DNA from: Paramecium tetraurelia
Lineage: Eukaryota; Ciliophora; Oligohymenophorea; Peniculida; Parameciidae
Assembly (NCBI RefSeq): GCF_000165425.1
Contig: NW_001799522.1
Location: 124,001 to 188,000, forward strand
Length of the DNA: 64,000 nucleotides
Direction of reading: 5' to 3'
In this document: positions 1 through 12,523 of the stretch, one piece after another
How the letters are laid out: every line of letters begins with the position of its first letter
Numbering within the stretch: position 1 is the first letter of the stretch
Notes under the pieces: model-generated
What the model saw: only the letters and a program-made list of their open reading frames with translations
Database searches by the model: none
Told to the model about the DNA's origin: nothing
Translations under genes and position numbers: made by a program

Positions 1-290
1 AAAGAGACTGCAAACTATCTCATATCTTAATTAAAAATTTAGAATAATTATCCAACTATTGTTGTGTATTTAACACAATATTATATATTAATCACAATTC
101 ATCATCACAAATATATTTATCTATCCTAATTATTCTTGAACAATTTATGATATTCTATCGATTCTGATTAACTAATAAAAGGAGGTGATTTCTAAAGTAA
201 TTATCAAATTGTAGGCTGAAAATTAGAATTGAATTTATGAAAATTATATTATTATATGGTTACATTTAAAAATAGATTCATTTTAATTTG
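1..290. other. Left-edge AT-rich stretch, no gene seen
   Basis: No reading frame of useful length is visible on either strand, even with TAA and TAG read as Gln. It probably holds the 3' flank of the aspartic protease gene and part of an upstream spacer. Confidence 0.4.
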
Positions 291-1662
291 TCAATGTTTA
301 GCCTTTCCAAATCCCACCATGTTAACGTCTCTGTCATAAATGCTCAAGTATTTTGTTAGGAAGATATCTCCTAGAATCCAAGCTGGACCCTGAGGATCTG
401 GAATGTCTAAAGGCATAAATGCGCCAATGCATTGTTTAGCAGATCCTTCAATGAAGGCAGAGGCTGACACCTCATTACTCAAAGGGATTTCAGTTCCATC
501 TTCTTTCAACTCCATAATGTAATCTTTAGCTTCAAGATCATAGTTGACTCCATCAATTCTGAATGTGAGAGTAGGTAATTCCTTCAGATTAGAGCAGTTA
601 TCGTCGATATTGGTAAGATCTTAAATCATTGTAATGAGGTTAATTACCTAGCAATTTCATTAGGTCATCATATGGACCAGTAATTAAGGAAGTACCAGTA
701 TCAGCAACAACCTTGCAACCTTTGGGGCAGAATCCTTAATCTTGGCCATTGACCAGAATGTTCTCAGCTTTGATCATCCAATAGTATTTATCAATCACAG
801 GATGATAATGAACTGGACCATCCAGTTTAGTAACGTCATAGCCTCCGAAAGTAAGTTATGATTCGTAGCTATTAACTTTGTTACTCATGTAGAATGAGAA
901 TTGATTGGATTGCAATTTCTTTTATTTCATAATGTTATCGAACAAGGGATTCAAATCATAAGCAGCCATGGAAGGATATGCTAGACCAACAATGCCATCG
1001 AACCCCGACTTAAACATTGATGTTATTAAATTACATTTTAGAACACAGCACCATTTTCTTCAACTATTTCTGCAATGTTTTGATCTTCAACTTCTATTTC
1101 TCCTAATTTGACAACGTCTGAATTCACCTCTCCATTCAAATCTCCAGTACCGAATTGGACATTCAAGGCATATCCAAGATGTTTGGATCTAAAACTTGGT
1201 TTGTATTGTGTATGTTATTTGCATCCTTCATTTTTGCATTTCACAGAATCAATCCAGAAATTGGCAGATCCAGTATCAAAGATAACCTAGAATTCTTGAT
1301 CACCAACAGTGATTGGTCCAGTAAATTAAGTATTCTTGAAATTATGTAATTTAAGATCTGCCTATCTCTTCTCTGTAGTTTATTATGGTTTTGGTACGTA
1401 ACCTCCAAATTCGATTTCCTAAATATCAATTGGGGTCTATTATCTGAAGTAGGTTTATTTGGTGGTTAAAAAGTCGTACATTTCCTTTGCTGAGACCTAT
1501 TTGGAGTAGGGACTAATTGAATACGATCGTGTGAGTTTCCTTTAACTTTATTGTATAGAGTTTATTCTCTTGTGATGTAGTACTTTGGTCTTGTAGGAAG
1601 GTACCTTGCTCTTGTCCACAGAAGACAAGGACAATCAGAAGGGAGTATAGGAATATGTTCAT
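291..1662 (-). CDS. Pepsin-family aspartic protease (cathepsin D-like), secreted/lysosomal
   Basis: A1-family aspartic endopeptidase of about 429 aa after removal of three introns of 28, 26 and 28 nt. It starts with a hydrophobic signal peptide (MNIFLYSLLIVLVFCG), then a propeptide, then the first catalytic motif FDTGSANFW and the second VADTGTSLITGP, about 200 residues apart. The C-terminus has the family's WILGDIFL and GFGKAKH. Both catalytic Asp residues are intact, so it should be active. The signal peptide and propeptide suggest delivery to phagolysosomes. The start codon is the first ATG before the signal peptide and lies 27 bp from the divergent calcineurin gene. The exon joins keep a single frame to the TGA stop. 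Confidence 0.93.
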
Positions 1663-1689
1663 AGTATAAAAACGATAATAAAAATTTAT
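1663..1689. promoter_or_regulatory. 27-bp divergent intergenic region
   Basis: Only 27 A/T-rich bases separate the start codons of the aspartic protease (minus) and calcineurin A (plus). Any promoter must be shared or must extend into the coding sequence on both sides. Confidence 0.5.
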
Positions 1690-3278
1690 ATGTAACCACT
1701 TTGTGATCCAGCACAGGATAGAGTAGTCAAGTAAGTTCCCTTACCTCCTCATCGACCACTAGATAATGATCTTATGTTTCCAGCCAAGAATTAAGGTAAT
1801 AGATGGCTATTGAAAATAGGGAAACCTGACTGGAAACTAATAAAGGAGCATTTAGAAAGAGAGGGAAGAATTGCGAAGAAGGAAGTAATAAAATTAGTAT
1901 CAATGGCGAACAAAATCTTCAGTAAGCAATTTTTCATTATAGTAAAGAGAATGAAGGTGGTTTGATACATCTTTCCGATCCTTTGACCGTGGTAGGAGAT
2001 ATTCATGGGTATGTTGAAAATATAGGTTAGACAATTTTATGATTTCCTGAAAATTCTTGATGTTGGCGGTAATCCTGAATCATAGAAATATGTGTTTTTG
2101 GGCGATTATGTTGACAGAGGACCATTCTCCATAGAGGTGTTAATTTTGTTGTATTCACTAAAAATCAATTATCCACGCACTATCTATATGTTGAGAGGCA
2201 ATCATGAATGCAGACAACTCACTTCATTCTTTAACTTCATGGACGAATGCAAATACAAGTACGATTAAGAATTGTATGATGTTTTCATGGATTCATTCGA
2301 CAATCTTCCATTGGCTTGCATTATAAATAATCAATTCATTGCACTTCATGGAGGAATCTCTCCAGAATTAAGAAATGTATAACATATCTAATTCATATCA
2401 AGGTCACTGATGTCAATTTGGTAGAGAGATTCAGAGAACCACCAAAGAATGGACTATTCTGTGACATCCTTTGGGCAGATCCTGTGGATAATGATGATGG
2501 AATTTGCGAAGGACAATTTCGAATTAATGAAGTCAGAGGCTGTTCATACTTTTATGGAATGGAGGCAGTTAGTCGATTCTTGGAAAGAAACAAGTTGATA
2601 TCTGTCATCAGAGCCCATGAAGCTCAATTAGAAGGATACAAAATGCACAGATGGGATGGAGGATAAGATTTCCCTATGGTCATTACAATATTTTCAGCTC
2701 CCAATTATTGTGACGTCTACAATAACAAAGGTGCTGTCATTAAATTCAAAGTATCTATTTTCACTACTCCCTAGAACAATGATCTGAATATCCAACAATA
2801 CAATTATAGTTAACATCCATATCTGTTACCCAATTTCATGGATATCTTCACCTGGTCTATTCCATTTGTCGCAGAAAAAGGTTATTAGTCATAATCTCAT
2901 TATTCTAGTCACTGAAGTGTTGTTCCACATCATACAACCTAGAGATGGAGAAGCCATGGATGAAATCGTTGATGAAGATGATATTGCAAAATTCAAAGAA
3001 TTAGTAGGAGATTAACAACATAAAAATAAAGATGTCTTCTTGAAAAGCAAAATCAAGTTTGTTTTTAGAATGATGCAAATTCAAAAGGGATTAAGATAAC
3101 AAAGTGAAAGTCTAGTCTAAACCAAAGGAGCTTGTCCTGACAACCGTATTCCTAAAACACTTCTAGATAGCATTAAAGATTGTAAATAATTATTATATCA
3201 TATTTAGCAAATGGGGCATTTTAGACTGCTAAAATGGCTGACTCTATCAATGAGAAAAGACCTGGACTCAGTTAATGA
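1690..3278 (+). CDS. Calcineurin A, Ca2+/calmodulin-dependent Ser/Thr phosphatase catalytic subunit
   Basis: PP2B catalytic subunit of about 478 aa, with six introns of 22-28 nt. The N-terminus [15 protein letters not shown] matches the calcineurin A leader. Metal-binding and catalytic motifs follow in order: [35 protein letters not shown], and later [10 protein letters not shown] and [11 protein letters not shown]. Downstream are a region matching the B-subunit-binding helix and calmodulin-binding segment ([20 protein letters not shown]) and an autoinhibitory-like [13 protein letters not shown]. All the usual regulatory parts are present, so it should dephosphorylate targets on Ca2+/calmodulin signalling. 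The stop TGA follows a TAA read as Gln. Confidence 0.96.
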
Positions 3279-3584
3279 TATTCAAATCATATAAAAACAC
3301 ACTCATTTAATTTACAAATTTAATTACAAACATTCAAATTGTCTCTCCAAAAGGAATTAGTCAATAGTAGTGATTAATACTATCTACTATCTTTTTAACA
3401 CTCTCTGTCAATACCCACTATTTCATTCGTAAATTTTTTAGTCTCTCAGTATTCATCTCATTTAGTTATTTCTTTATAAAAACAATTAACAAACATATAT
3501 TTAGTCTTCTGACTACTTCTGTGTTCTAAATGATATTGAGTGTATTGTTCCACTTCATTTTGAATATTAGTGATGAAATAACAA
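3279..3584. other. Spacer downstream of calcineurin A
   Basis: About 300 AT-rich bases. A short minus-strand frame runs through part of it but has no recognisable product. It may be the 3' flank of the relic that follows. Confidence 0.3.
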
Positions 3585-4530
3585 TCAGCCATTTTGTACA
3601 GTGATTATTAATGCATCTTCAATTCCAAATTTTTGTTGTATTTCTTTCACATCAAAATTATAAGGAATCTAAATAAATATTGTATAAATATGTTATACTG
3701 AAATATCCTGGATTGTCTTTTATTCCATATTGCTTTTGTAATATTCAAACATATCTAAGGATCTGCTTTTTCTAATCTTGAAAAAATGGGGATAATGCTA
3801 ACACACTTATCAGATTTTTTGTTTTTGGGATGATTTTTTTAACAACTAATTTTAATTATATCGCTATCCATTAATATATCACTTTGTTCTTTAGTTAAAT
3901 CTTGATCAAATAATTAAAAATATCTTAGGTATTATGTCACATTTATCAAGCTTTACACTAGTCCTTAACCTAGGTTTTATTTTAGGCATATTAGCTTGTT
4001 TCATTTGTTAAGTGACATTCTTCAAAAATACCCATATTCAGGTTAAATCTGAGCTGAAAAGGTAGAAGCTATCACTGCCAATTATTCAGATTCGTTAGTT
4101 GACGACCTATTCTTCAAAGTTGTCGTTGTTTCAATGAAGTTTTTCTTTGTTTTACAATCTTTTTTTTAGATAAAGATTTTAATCTAAAATAGAATATTTA
4201 TTGATTTAAATCAAATGTAAAAAATATCATTTTGCGTTGAAAGAAATTTCACTTTCATTCCTTTGCTTAATATACTTATAAATGTGATCAACAATTTTGT
4301 TGTTGATATATATTATCGAAATGTGAAATTTTTAATAAAACATTATAAAATTTCAACAAGATAATCCTTCGCATCACTTTATCTTCTAATTTATAATTTT
4401 TGAATCGAAAATACAACCTGAGGTTTCAATAATGTCTTGAACAAAATGATATTTAATTTTTTTCTCAATTTTATATTTAACATATTCTTTCTTGGGTATC
4501 TCTGATCTACCACAAGTTCTATTGCGTCAA
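3585..4530 (-). pseudogene. Frame-broken relic of an unrecognised gene
   Basis: On the minus strand this stretch reads as protein-like sequence only if the frame is switched at least four times. Plausible pieces include KKEYVKYKIEKK, TLKNRSSTNESEQ, QMKQANMPKIKPR, DQDLTKEQSDILM, SIIPIFSRLEKADP and a final segment with KFGIEDALIITVQNG before a TGA at 3585. Two segments share a DKC..IIP motif. The breaks look like single-base indels, several in A/T runs, and no short introns repair them. I see no known domain. It could be a decaying duplicate, or a real gene with uncorrected indels. Confidence 0.45.
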
Positions 4531-4636
4531 TTTATATACATAGAATTAATTAGTTGTTAAACCAATTGAGTTTTATATAACACATAATTTGGATTAGTTT
4601 GTATTCTGGTTATATATGTTATTATTATAATATTAA

Positions 4637-5314
4637 TCATTTTGGTCCTTGGGCTGCAAGAATGGCCATCTCTTATGCTTCTTAAGCTTCTATTTTCTCC
4701 ATATATTCTTATAATTATTCTGCAGGTACTTCATCTGGCATTAATTAGGTTTATTTAATTTCATATTCAGGTTCTTCAGGATTCATCATCAATGAACCAT
4801 CTGCAGGTTAAAATGGTGAATCGACTCCCTTTTAATCTGGAATTGAATCCTTTTCAAACACTGGATTAAGTTGATTTTCTACAACATCAACTGGCATTTG
4901 ATCAGTTGGATCTTAAGTTTGAATTTCAACATTCAAAGCATTCATATATTAGTCATCATCTGAACCTTTGGTTGATGATAATTGCTATTGTTTTTCTTCT
5001 TCATATCTTTTTTATTCTTCTAAATCTAATTAATCTTGCTCTTGGCTAGTTAAACTTATTTCAGATTCTTGTTGCTCTTATTATTATGGTTATTCTGTCT
5101 ATTCTGATTAAATTTGTGTTTCTTAGACTAATTCAGCTTCTTTCTATACAGTTTCAGCAGGTTCTGAAAAGCTTTTATCATCATCGATATAATCAATTTC
5201 TTGAGTCTAGACTAATGATTTTTATGAGTTTGCAGTGTTCTATTTATGATGACGAATATTATGACCAGCAAAACTTAAGCAAACGATCGCTAATACCAAT
5301 ATTGCTTGTTTCAT
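4637..5314 (-). CDS. Small secreted acidic Gln/Glu-rich protein, unknown function
   Basis: Intronless 225-aa frame in the ciliate code. It opens with a clear signal peptide (MKQAILVLAIVCLSFAG) followed by a His/Asn segment. The rest is strongly acidic and rich in Gln and Glu, with many Gln codons written TAA or TAG, and no Cys after the leader. The C-terminus is predicted helical (YMEKIEAQEAQEMAILAAQ). I do not recognise a family. Secretory-granule or vacuolar cargo is possible but is inference only. A standard-code search sees only a shadow frame on the opposite strand. Confidence 0.75.
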
Positions 5315-6136
5315 CAAAACGGATTATAAATTTATTATTACACCTTTATCAAAATTATCACAATATTCAATACTTTTATATCTCAGCATATCAAGTAAAA
5401 CATAATCCAAATAAATTGCAATTTCTAAAACATAAATAAAATAATCAACATTACTTAAATATAGGCTGCAGTTTTTATGTAAATCTTTAAATTTAGATCA
5501 AATTAGAATAAATGAATATTAAATTAGTTGTGAAGTTTTGTCTACTTTGGATAAAAAATATGAATAAATCATCCTATAATAATCAATAATTCAAATTATT
5601 TAAGCTTTTAATTTAATAATATAAGCTAGATTTAAAAGTAAAAAGAATTAAATAAAGCATTTATACATTCTCTTATTGGAATCATTTTAACTTTCATAGA
5701 AATTATTAGAAGATTAAAAATATGATTTCTCCTTATAAGTTTATCTAATCCTAGAATTTATTATCATTAAATCATCGTTAAGATAAAATGATTAAATATA
5801 TGAATAAGTAATTGAATTAAAATTATTGTAAAAACCATAATACCTGAAAATTTAAATTTTATCTTGTAAATCAGTGATGATTATCTTTAGATATTCTAAA
5901 AGTGGCAATTTTTAATTTTTTTAGTTTTTAATTTTCGTTTTAGTTACTATCCACTTAGAAAATATTAAAATGATAGAACATAAGTATATTAATAATCTTA
6001 TTCTTTCTTGACTTATTTAGATCACTTAAAATTTGATATTAAATTTCTTAATATAAAAATACAGTGTATTTTAAAACCCATAAAATAATAAAATTAATAA
6101 TAATATTTAAAGGAAATAAAAAGACGATTAAATTTC
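5315..6136. other. Long AT-rich intergenic region upstream of U2
   Basis: About 820 bases with no convincing reading frame on either strand. The last 100 or so bases presumably carry the U2 promoter elements, but I cannot assign a proximal sequence element by eye. Confidence 0.4.
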
Positions 6137-6326
6137 ATACCTTCTCGGCCTTTTGGCTAAGATCAAGTGTAGTATCTGTTCTTATCAGAGTGATATCTGA
6201 TATCTCCTACGAGGAGAATGATATCACTGCAATTTTTAAATGGGGCTGGGTTTACTTGGGGCTTGCCCCGGTCCCAGCATAGTCGACCCTGACTTACACG
6301 ACCTCGGGGAACGGCTAACCCGCTAC
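6137..6326 (+). ncRNA. U2 spliceosomal snRNA
   Basis: The first 60 bases match the near-invariant U2 5' region: ACCTTCTCGGCCTTTTGGCT, then AAGATCAAGTGTAGTATCTG and TTCTTATCAG. The branch-point recognition segment GTAGTA is at 6169-6174. The Sm site AATTTTTAAA is at 6231-6240. Two GC-rich stem-loops (III and IV) follow, the last resembling the human GACCT...AGGAACGG loop. The length of about 190 nt agrees with other U2 RNAs. The 3' end is approximate. It pairs with the branch point of the tiny introns found throughout this window. GC content rises sharply here against the flanks, as expected for a structured RNA. Confidence 0.96.
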
Positions 6327-6649
6327 TTTTTAATTTAAACAAACGAAATTTATTATTATTATATATAAATCTCCTAAGTTATCATCCATAAATGAAAATT
6401 ATAAATTGTGAATACATATTTTTTGAAATCTTAGCATTCTTCAAAAGATAGAGGAGATCTATTCGTAGATTACAATTAATGCTAGGACTTCCCTTAGGTC
6501 AAATATATGTATTTAAAAAGGACAAAGCTGTATTAAGTTGGGTTATTATTAGAATAATCAATAACATAATTTTTTATTTAATTCTTGAAATGGTTACCTA
6601 GCAATATGACTTAATGGAAAATTTGATTCTAAATTATTAATAATTAAAA
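6327..6649. other. Spacer between U2 and the PH/C92 pair
   Basis: About 320 AT-rich bases. No supported gene or RNA is seen. Confidence 0.4.
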
Positions 6650-7895
6650 ATGAATAAAAGTGTCTTTCAAAATAATTAGAGAGTGCAGTAAGCTTTAATG
6701 CACTCTTAAATCAACAGAAACATTATGAAAAATAATCTGAGTGCAGATCCGAATATTAAACCAGAAGAAATTGTTGTTGAATCAGATAATATGCAATAAA
6801 CAATCCACATTAATCCTAATCAAGATTATTAAAGGTTGGTTCCATAAGTTATAATGCCAAGTGTTTATAAGGGAAATAGACAATAATTAAAGCATTTAAC
6901 TGGATTCATGTAGAAGAAAAGTCCACATTTTATCCAAGGATTTTAAAAAAAATATTGTATTTTAGAGAATAGGAAGCTTTCTTATTATAACCCCGAGAAA
7001 AAAACTCTGTTAGAAGGATCATTAAATTTTGATCTATAAGATTACTAGTATTCAGAATAACGAAATAGTTAAAACAAAATAATAGAATTTAAGTATAGAC
7101 AAAATTTATTCACTTTAGATTAATTCCTAAGGGTTGCGAGAAGGAGTTCATATTTAGGAATGAAAACTTGTAGGAAATATAAATTTGGGCATAAACAGTC
7201 TAAGAACATTTGAATTTATCAGACGGAAAAACTAAATAGATGACTTTCTTGAGTAAGACACCTAAATTTTGGAAGCATTATCAATTTTCACACCTCTAAG
7301 TACAAGAGGAATGTGATAATGGTGACATAGTTCTATTTAAATCGAAGGATAGATTTGCAGCCACAACTAGAGTACTACTTGGTTCAGAATTCGATCATGT
7401 TGGAATTTTGTATAAAGAAAATTCATAACTTTACGTGTATGAAGCAGTATAGACAGGAGTTGGAACATTTCGATGGGGTATTTGACAATTAAATTTAGTA
7501 AAATAGATTATTTAAAGCAACAAGAATGGTATAAATTTTATGAGAAAGTTTGCATAAGAAAATTAAATTATGCCTAAAAAAATGAGTATGGAGTCTAAAC
7601 AAGATTTTTAGAGTTCATAAATGACAATCTCGGCAATGATTATAGCTTGAATATTGGTAAATTTTTTAGATTTACATCTACAATAAAAAAACCAAGCGAT
7701 AATCAATAAGGAGAAAAAAAAAGATCTTATTTTTGCTCTGAATTGGTTGCTAAAGCTTATAAGGAAATGGGTCTTCTTGATTAGGTGAAATCTTCGACCC
7801 GATATTATCCAAATGACTTTACTTAAGAGAAACAGTTATAATTGTTATAAGGAGCAACGTTGAGTCCTGAATTTCTAGTTATTTTTGAAGGATGA
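6650..7895 (+). CDS. PH domain plus YiiX/C92-like papain-fold cysteine hydrolase, copy 1
   Basis: About 396 aa, with two introns (26 and 29 nt). After a polar N-terminal region of about 85 aa comes a PH domain (GFMQKKSPHFIQGF, LSYYNPEKK, IWAQTVQEHL). The second half resembles permuted NlpC/P60 (YiiX, peptidase C92) enzymes: GDIVLFKS, then SEFDHVGILY with the catalytic His, YEA with the acidic residue, and YFCSELVAKAY with the catalytic Cys. In the family the Cys-His pair cleaves amide or ester bonds; the substrate here is unknown. The PH domain suggests recruitment to phosphoinositide membranes. It sits 22 bp upstream of a diverged tandem copy. Confidence 0.85.
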
Positions 7896-7917
7896 TATAT
7901 AATTCATTAATTATTTA

Positions 7918-9242
7918 ATGCAAACTTCTATTGATTTGCCTTCTCCTTTGGGGATTGTCCAGACTTCTTCTATAACAAGCACTGGGAAAATATTGGGTCC
8001 AGATTATGAAAACAATTTAAAGAGAGCAGCAAAAAGGAGTGAAGAAGATAAGCTATTTCGGAAGTAAAATTAAATGAATGATGCTGATGAATTTGAAGCA
8101 ATGGAAGTTTAAAATGGTGATTAGACATCCCTAATATATTATTACAAGGCTTTGAAATTGGATAAAGAAATATAACAAAACGAAAATGAGATCATCAATA
8201 TTGTGCAGAATAGGCCAAAATTAGGGATGATAGAGGGGAGTTTAATGAAGAAAAGTCCACATTGGTTTTAGGGCTATTCATAGAGAAACTGTATATTAAG
8301 AAATAGAGTATTTAGATATTATAATGTTGAAAATAAGAAACTCTAAGGAGTTTTAAATTTTGATGTTTAGTCATTTCAATTATAAGAAATATAGGATAAA
8401 AATGGAAATACATTGGAATTTATGTACAAATATCTCTAATATTCTAGTTTAAAACCAGTGGGTTAAACTTAAAAGGTATTCTAGTTCAAGGGGGGAACTA
8501 TAGAACAAACGAAAACGTGGGTTTAATTAATAAAATAACATCTGTAAGATTCTATAGGTGCATTGAAGGTGTTGATGTCACTTAGTTAATATGAACGTTT
8601 TTGGAGAGTAATGAATATATTGATTTTAGTTTGAACGCATTTCATCATTGTAGATAATGGAAGATGCTGATGATGGAGACATTTTGTTGTTTTAAGGGAA
8701 AGACATCAATTGCCACATTCAAAGATCATTGACATAGTCTAATTTTGATCACATTGGAATTTTGATTCGTTTGAGTGAAAACTAATTGTATTTGTTCGAA
8801 GCTTTGCCCTTACATGGAGTGGGTCTATGCCGTTGGAGTAAGTTTGTTATGTGTAAGTGGAATTACCTATATCATAAGTAAATTGCATCATATATTTATA
8901 AATAGAATTATATATAGAAAATTATAAATCAATAGAGATGAGAACTTTAGGTCTAGAATACATGAATTTGTCACTGAGAACATTGGTAAATAATATTCGT
9001 TTAATCCAACCAAACTATTTAAATTCAAGTCTACGATGCTTTAAGATCCATAGCAATAATAAACAAGAACGTTTTTCTCTTCTGAACTCGTAGCTGCTTG
9101 CTATAAGTTTGTAAATCTTTTGTCAAAAGAGGTTTCCTCAACTTAATATTGGCCAGGTTCCTTTTCTTAAGAAAATCAGAAGTTATCTCTTCAGTATGGG
9201 AGTTTAAGCGAAGAATATATAATAGATTTTGAGGGTGAATGA
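7918..9242 (+). CDS. PH domain plus C92-like papain-fold protein, copy 2, catalytic Cys replaced by Ser
   Basis: Tandem paralogue of the preceding gene, about 424 aa, with two introns (22 and 28 nt). It has a longer N-terminal extension, then a PH domain (GSLMKKSPHWFQGY, FRYYNVENKK, TWVQLIKQHL). The hydrolase half keeps GDILLFQG and NFDHIGILIR with the His, and FEA. The nucleophile motif, however, reads TFFSSELVAACY where copy 1 has YFCSELVAKAY. The frame is intact to its TGA, so this looks like a maintained protein that has lost the usual nucleophile. It may be a pseudoenzyme or, less likely, a Ser hydrolase. The downstream neighbour is convergent, with 24 bp between stops. Confidence 0.83.
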
Positions 9243-9266
9243 TTTGTGTAATTAATACATTAAAAC

Positions 9267-10307
9267 TCAAACTAATAATCCTATATTCTCTTTGATCAAT
9301 TTCAAATTTTTGGATGCAATTTCTCTAGCTTTCATACTGCCTTCCTTTAAGGTTTGTTCTAACTCACTTTGATTGTTAAGTATTTGTTTCTTTTTCTAAG
9401 CGATAGTATTTAATTCATTGGCGATCAACTCAGACAGATCCCTTTTAAAATCAACTGTAGTTTTTGTCAAATACTTTTCAATTACTTGTTCCATACTCAA
9501 ATTACTAAATGCTGAATATATTCTCAAAAGATTAGAGATTTCAGGTCGCTTATCTTGATCAAAATATATTTATGGAATTGAATCAGTCTTTGATCTTTTA
9601 ATCTTTTCAAAGATCTCCTCCTTTGAATCATCTATGTTAATTCTATTCCCATCAATTGCATCTGATTTAGACATCTTCTTGTTGCCATCTCTTAAACTCA
9701 TAATTTTTGGACAAGTAGCTATGATAACATCCATTTTCAATTACATTCCAAATATTATGGTTCCACAATATTCAATTTAAATAGAGAGTTCAATCTTTAG
9801 ACATAATCTCTAGTTAATTCGATGTGTTATTTTTAGTCTAAACCAACCGGTACATATTATGCCCTAAATAAATTTAATATTTTACTGATAAAGTATGATG
9901 TCTGCTGCCATCAATAATGGGTATGTATAAAGTCCAAGAGTTGAGTATTCCTTCTTTTTATCCTTATATTGAGTCATTTTATTTAACCAATTTTTAGGAG
10001 CAATGCACGACAGAATCCATTATAATTCTGCATGTTCAGGCACATGGCTCTATATAAAGAACACAGATTGTTTAGGGTTGATTCCAGATGCAATTAACGT
10101 GGCTGCCAAAGATAAGGTATCTGATTTAGTGTTCTGATCAAATTTGATTTCGTGATCTATGGTTAATTTATCTGTTAAGGCATGCAAATCTACAATGCAA
10201 TATATATTTTGATTTCCTGGTTATTATAATTTAACCCAATTTCGAACTGCACCCAAATAATTGCCTATGTGCATTTTTCCTGTTGGCTAAATTCCTGAAA
10301 AATACAT
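9267..10307 (-). CDS. Tryptophanyl-tRNA synthetase, bacterial/organellar type
   Basis: Class I aminoacyl-tRNA synthetase of about 330 aa, with introns of 22 and 26 nt. The N-terminus FSGIQPTGKMHIGNYLGAVR carries the HIGH-like HIGN motif. VPVGLDQKQHIELTRD is the TrpRS-specific segment and NKKMSKSD is the KMSKS loop. Length and motifs match bacterial TrpS (about 330 aa), so the mitochondrial enzyme is likely. No clear targeting leader is seen: the catalytic domain begins at the first Met, so a presequence may be missing or the start may lie in an unrecognised exon. It charges tRNA-Trp; in ciliate mitochondria TGA is also Trp. Confidence 0.93.
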
Positions 10308-10350
10308 AATTAAAATAATTTAACATAATCAATTAATGCAAAGAAGAAAT

Positions 10351-11055
10351 TCATAATTTTAACTCATTTTTTTGATTCTGAATCAAATCAATTACTTTTT
10401 TTTAGTTTGAATAGATATCTGGGCCTATCTTCTTTTGATATTTCATTTGATTCTCATTATATTATACTTTTGCATATTTTAATACGCAACACTAATATAG
10501 TATATTTCTTCACCTAATTTTTATTGAAGTTCCAAGGTCGATTGTTGAAGGCTATGAAAAATTCATGCAGAAATTTTTTGTTTTTCAAATTAATAAAAGC
10601 AAAACCTCCTTCCAAATGACAAGGTATATTTAGATAATCATATTTCGATGAAAATTTGAAATCTATCTCATTTTGCAATCTTTTCACAGTATAATTACTG
10701 GGAATGTTTCTAATCATTAAGGTAGTTCGTTTATCATTGACAATCTAAATTCTAAATTTATATTACAGTTTGGAGCGAAATATTGAACTAATTTTGAGTG
10801 TTCTCGTTTTCATTTGAGCATTTCTCTGGAGCTTGGTTAAAAATGGCAGAAAACGCCTCGAACTATTCAGTGGAGGAGGAATCTGTTTCTGTTGAAAAGA
10901 GGAGCTTCGATTCTGTTGAAATAGAATTTACAAAATAAAATACTATAACCAAATAGGAAAAGATCATTATTAGAAGAACCAGCAGAGTCTTATTTTTCAA
11001 TCCAATTCGAGCATTAAGTGAACTCTTCGATTTCTTGAAATAGCGAGGTTTACAT
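10351..11055 (-). CDS. Mei2-like RNA-binding protein (C-terminal RRM)
   Basis: About 209 aa, with three introns of 31, 22 and 22 nt. The C-terminal half is the Mei2-type RRM: KRTTLMIRNIPSNYTVKRL, then KYDYLNIPCH, then GGFAFINLKN, and a conserved tail around CCVLKYAKVQ that aligns with the Mei2 signature for the end of RRM3. The N-terminus is short and polar, without the first two RRMs of plant or yeast Mei2. Family members bind RNA and govern entry to meiosis or differentiation; the role here is not shown. It lies 28 bp downstream of the Rpt4 stop and 43 bp upstream of the TrpRS start, all on the minus strand. Confidence 0.85.
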
Positions 11056-11083
11056 CTTTAAATTTATATATATATATTATTAA

Positions 11084-12403
<1,320 letters not shown>

Positions 12404-12523
12404 CCAAAATATTTTAAATTTAATATATATATATTAGATTAGGATAATTTATCATTTAATAATGAAATTCATAACCAATTGATATATACTAGATAACTTA
12501 TATATATATATATTAATTAATCA

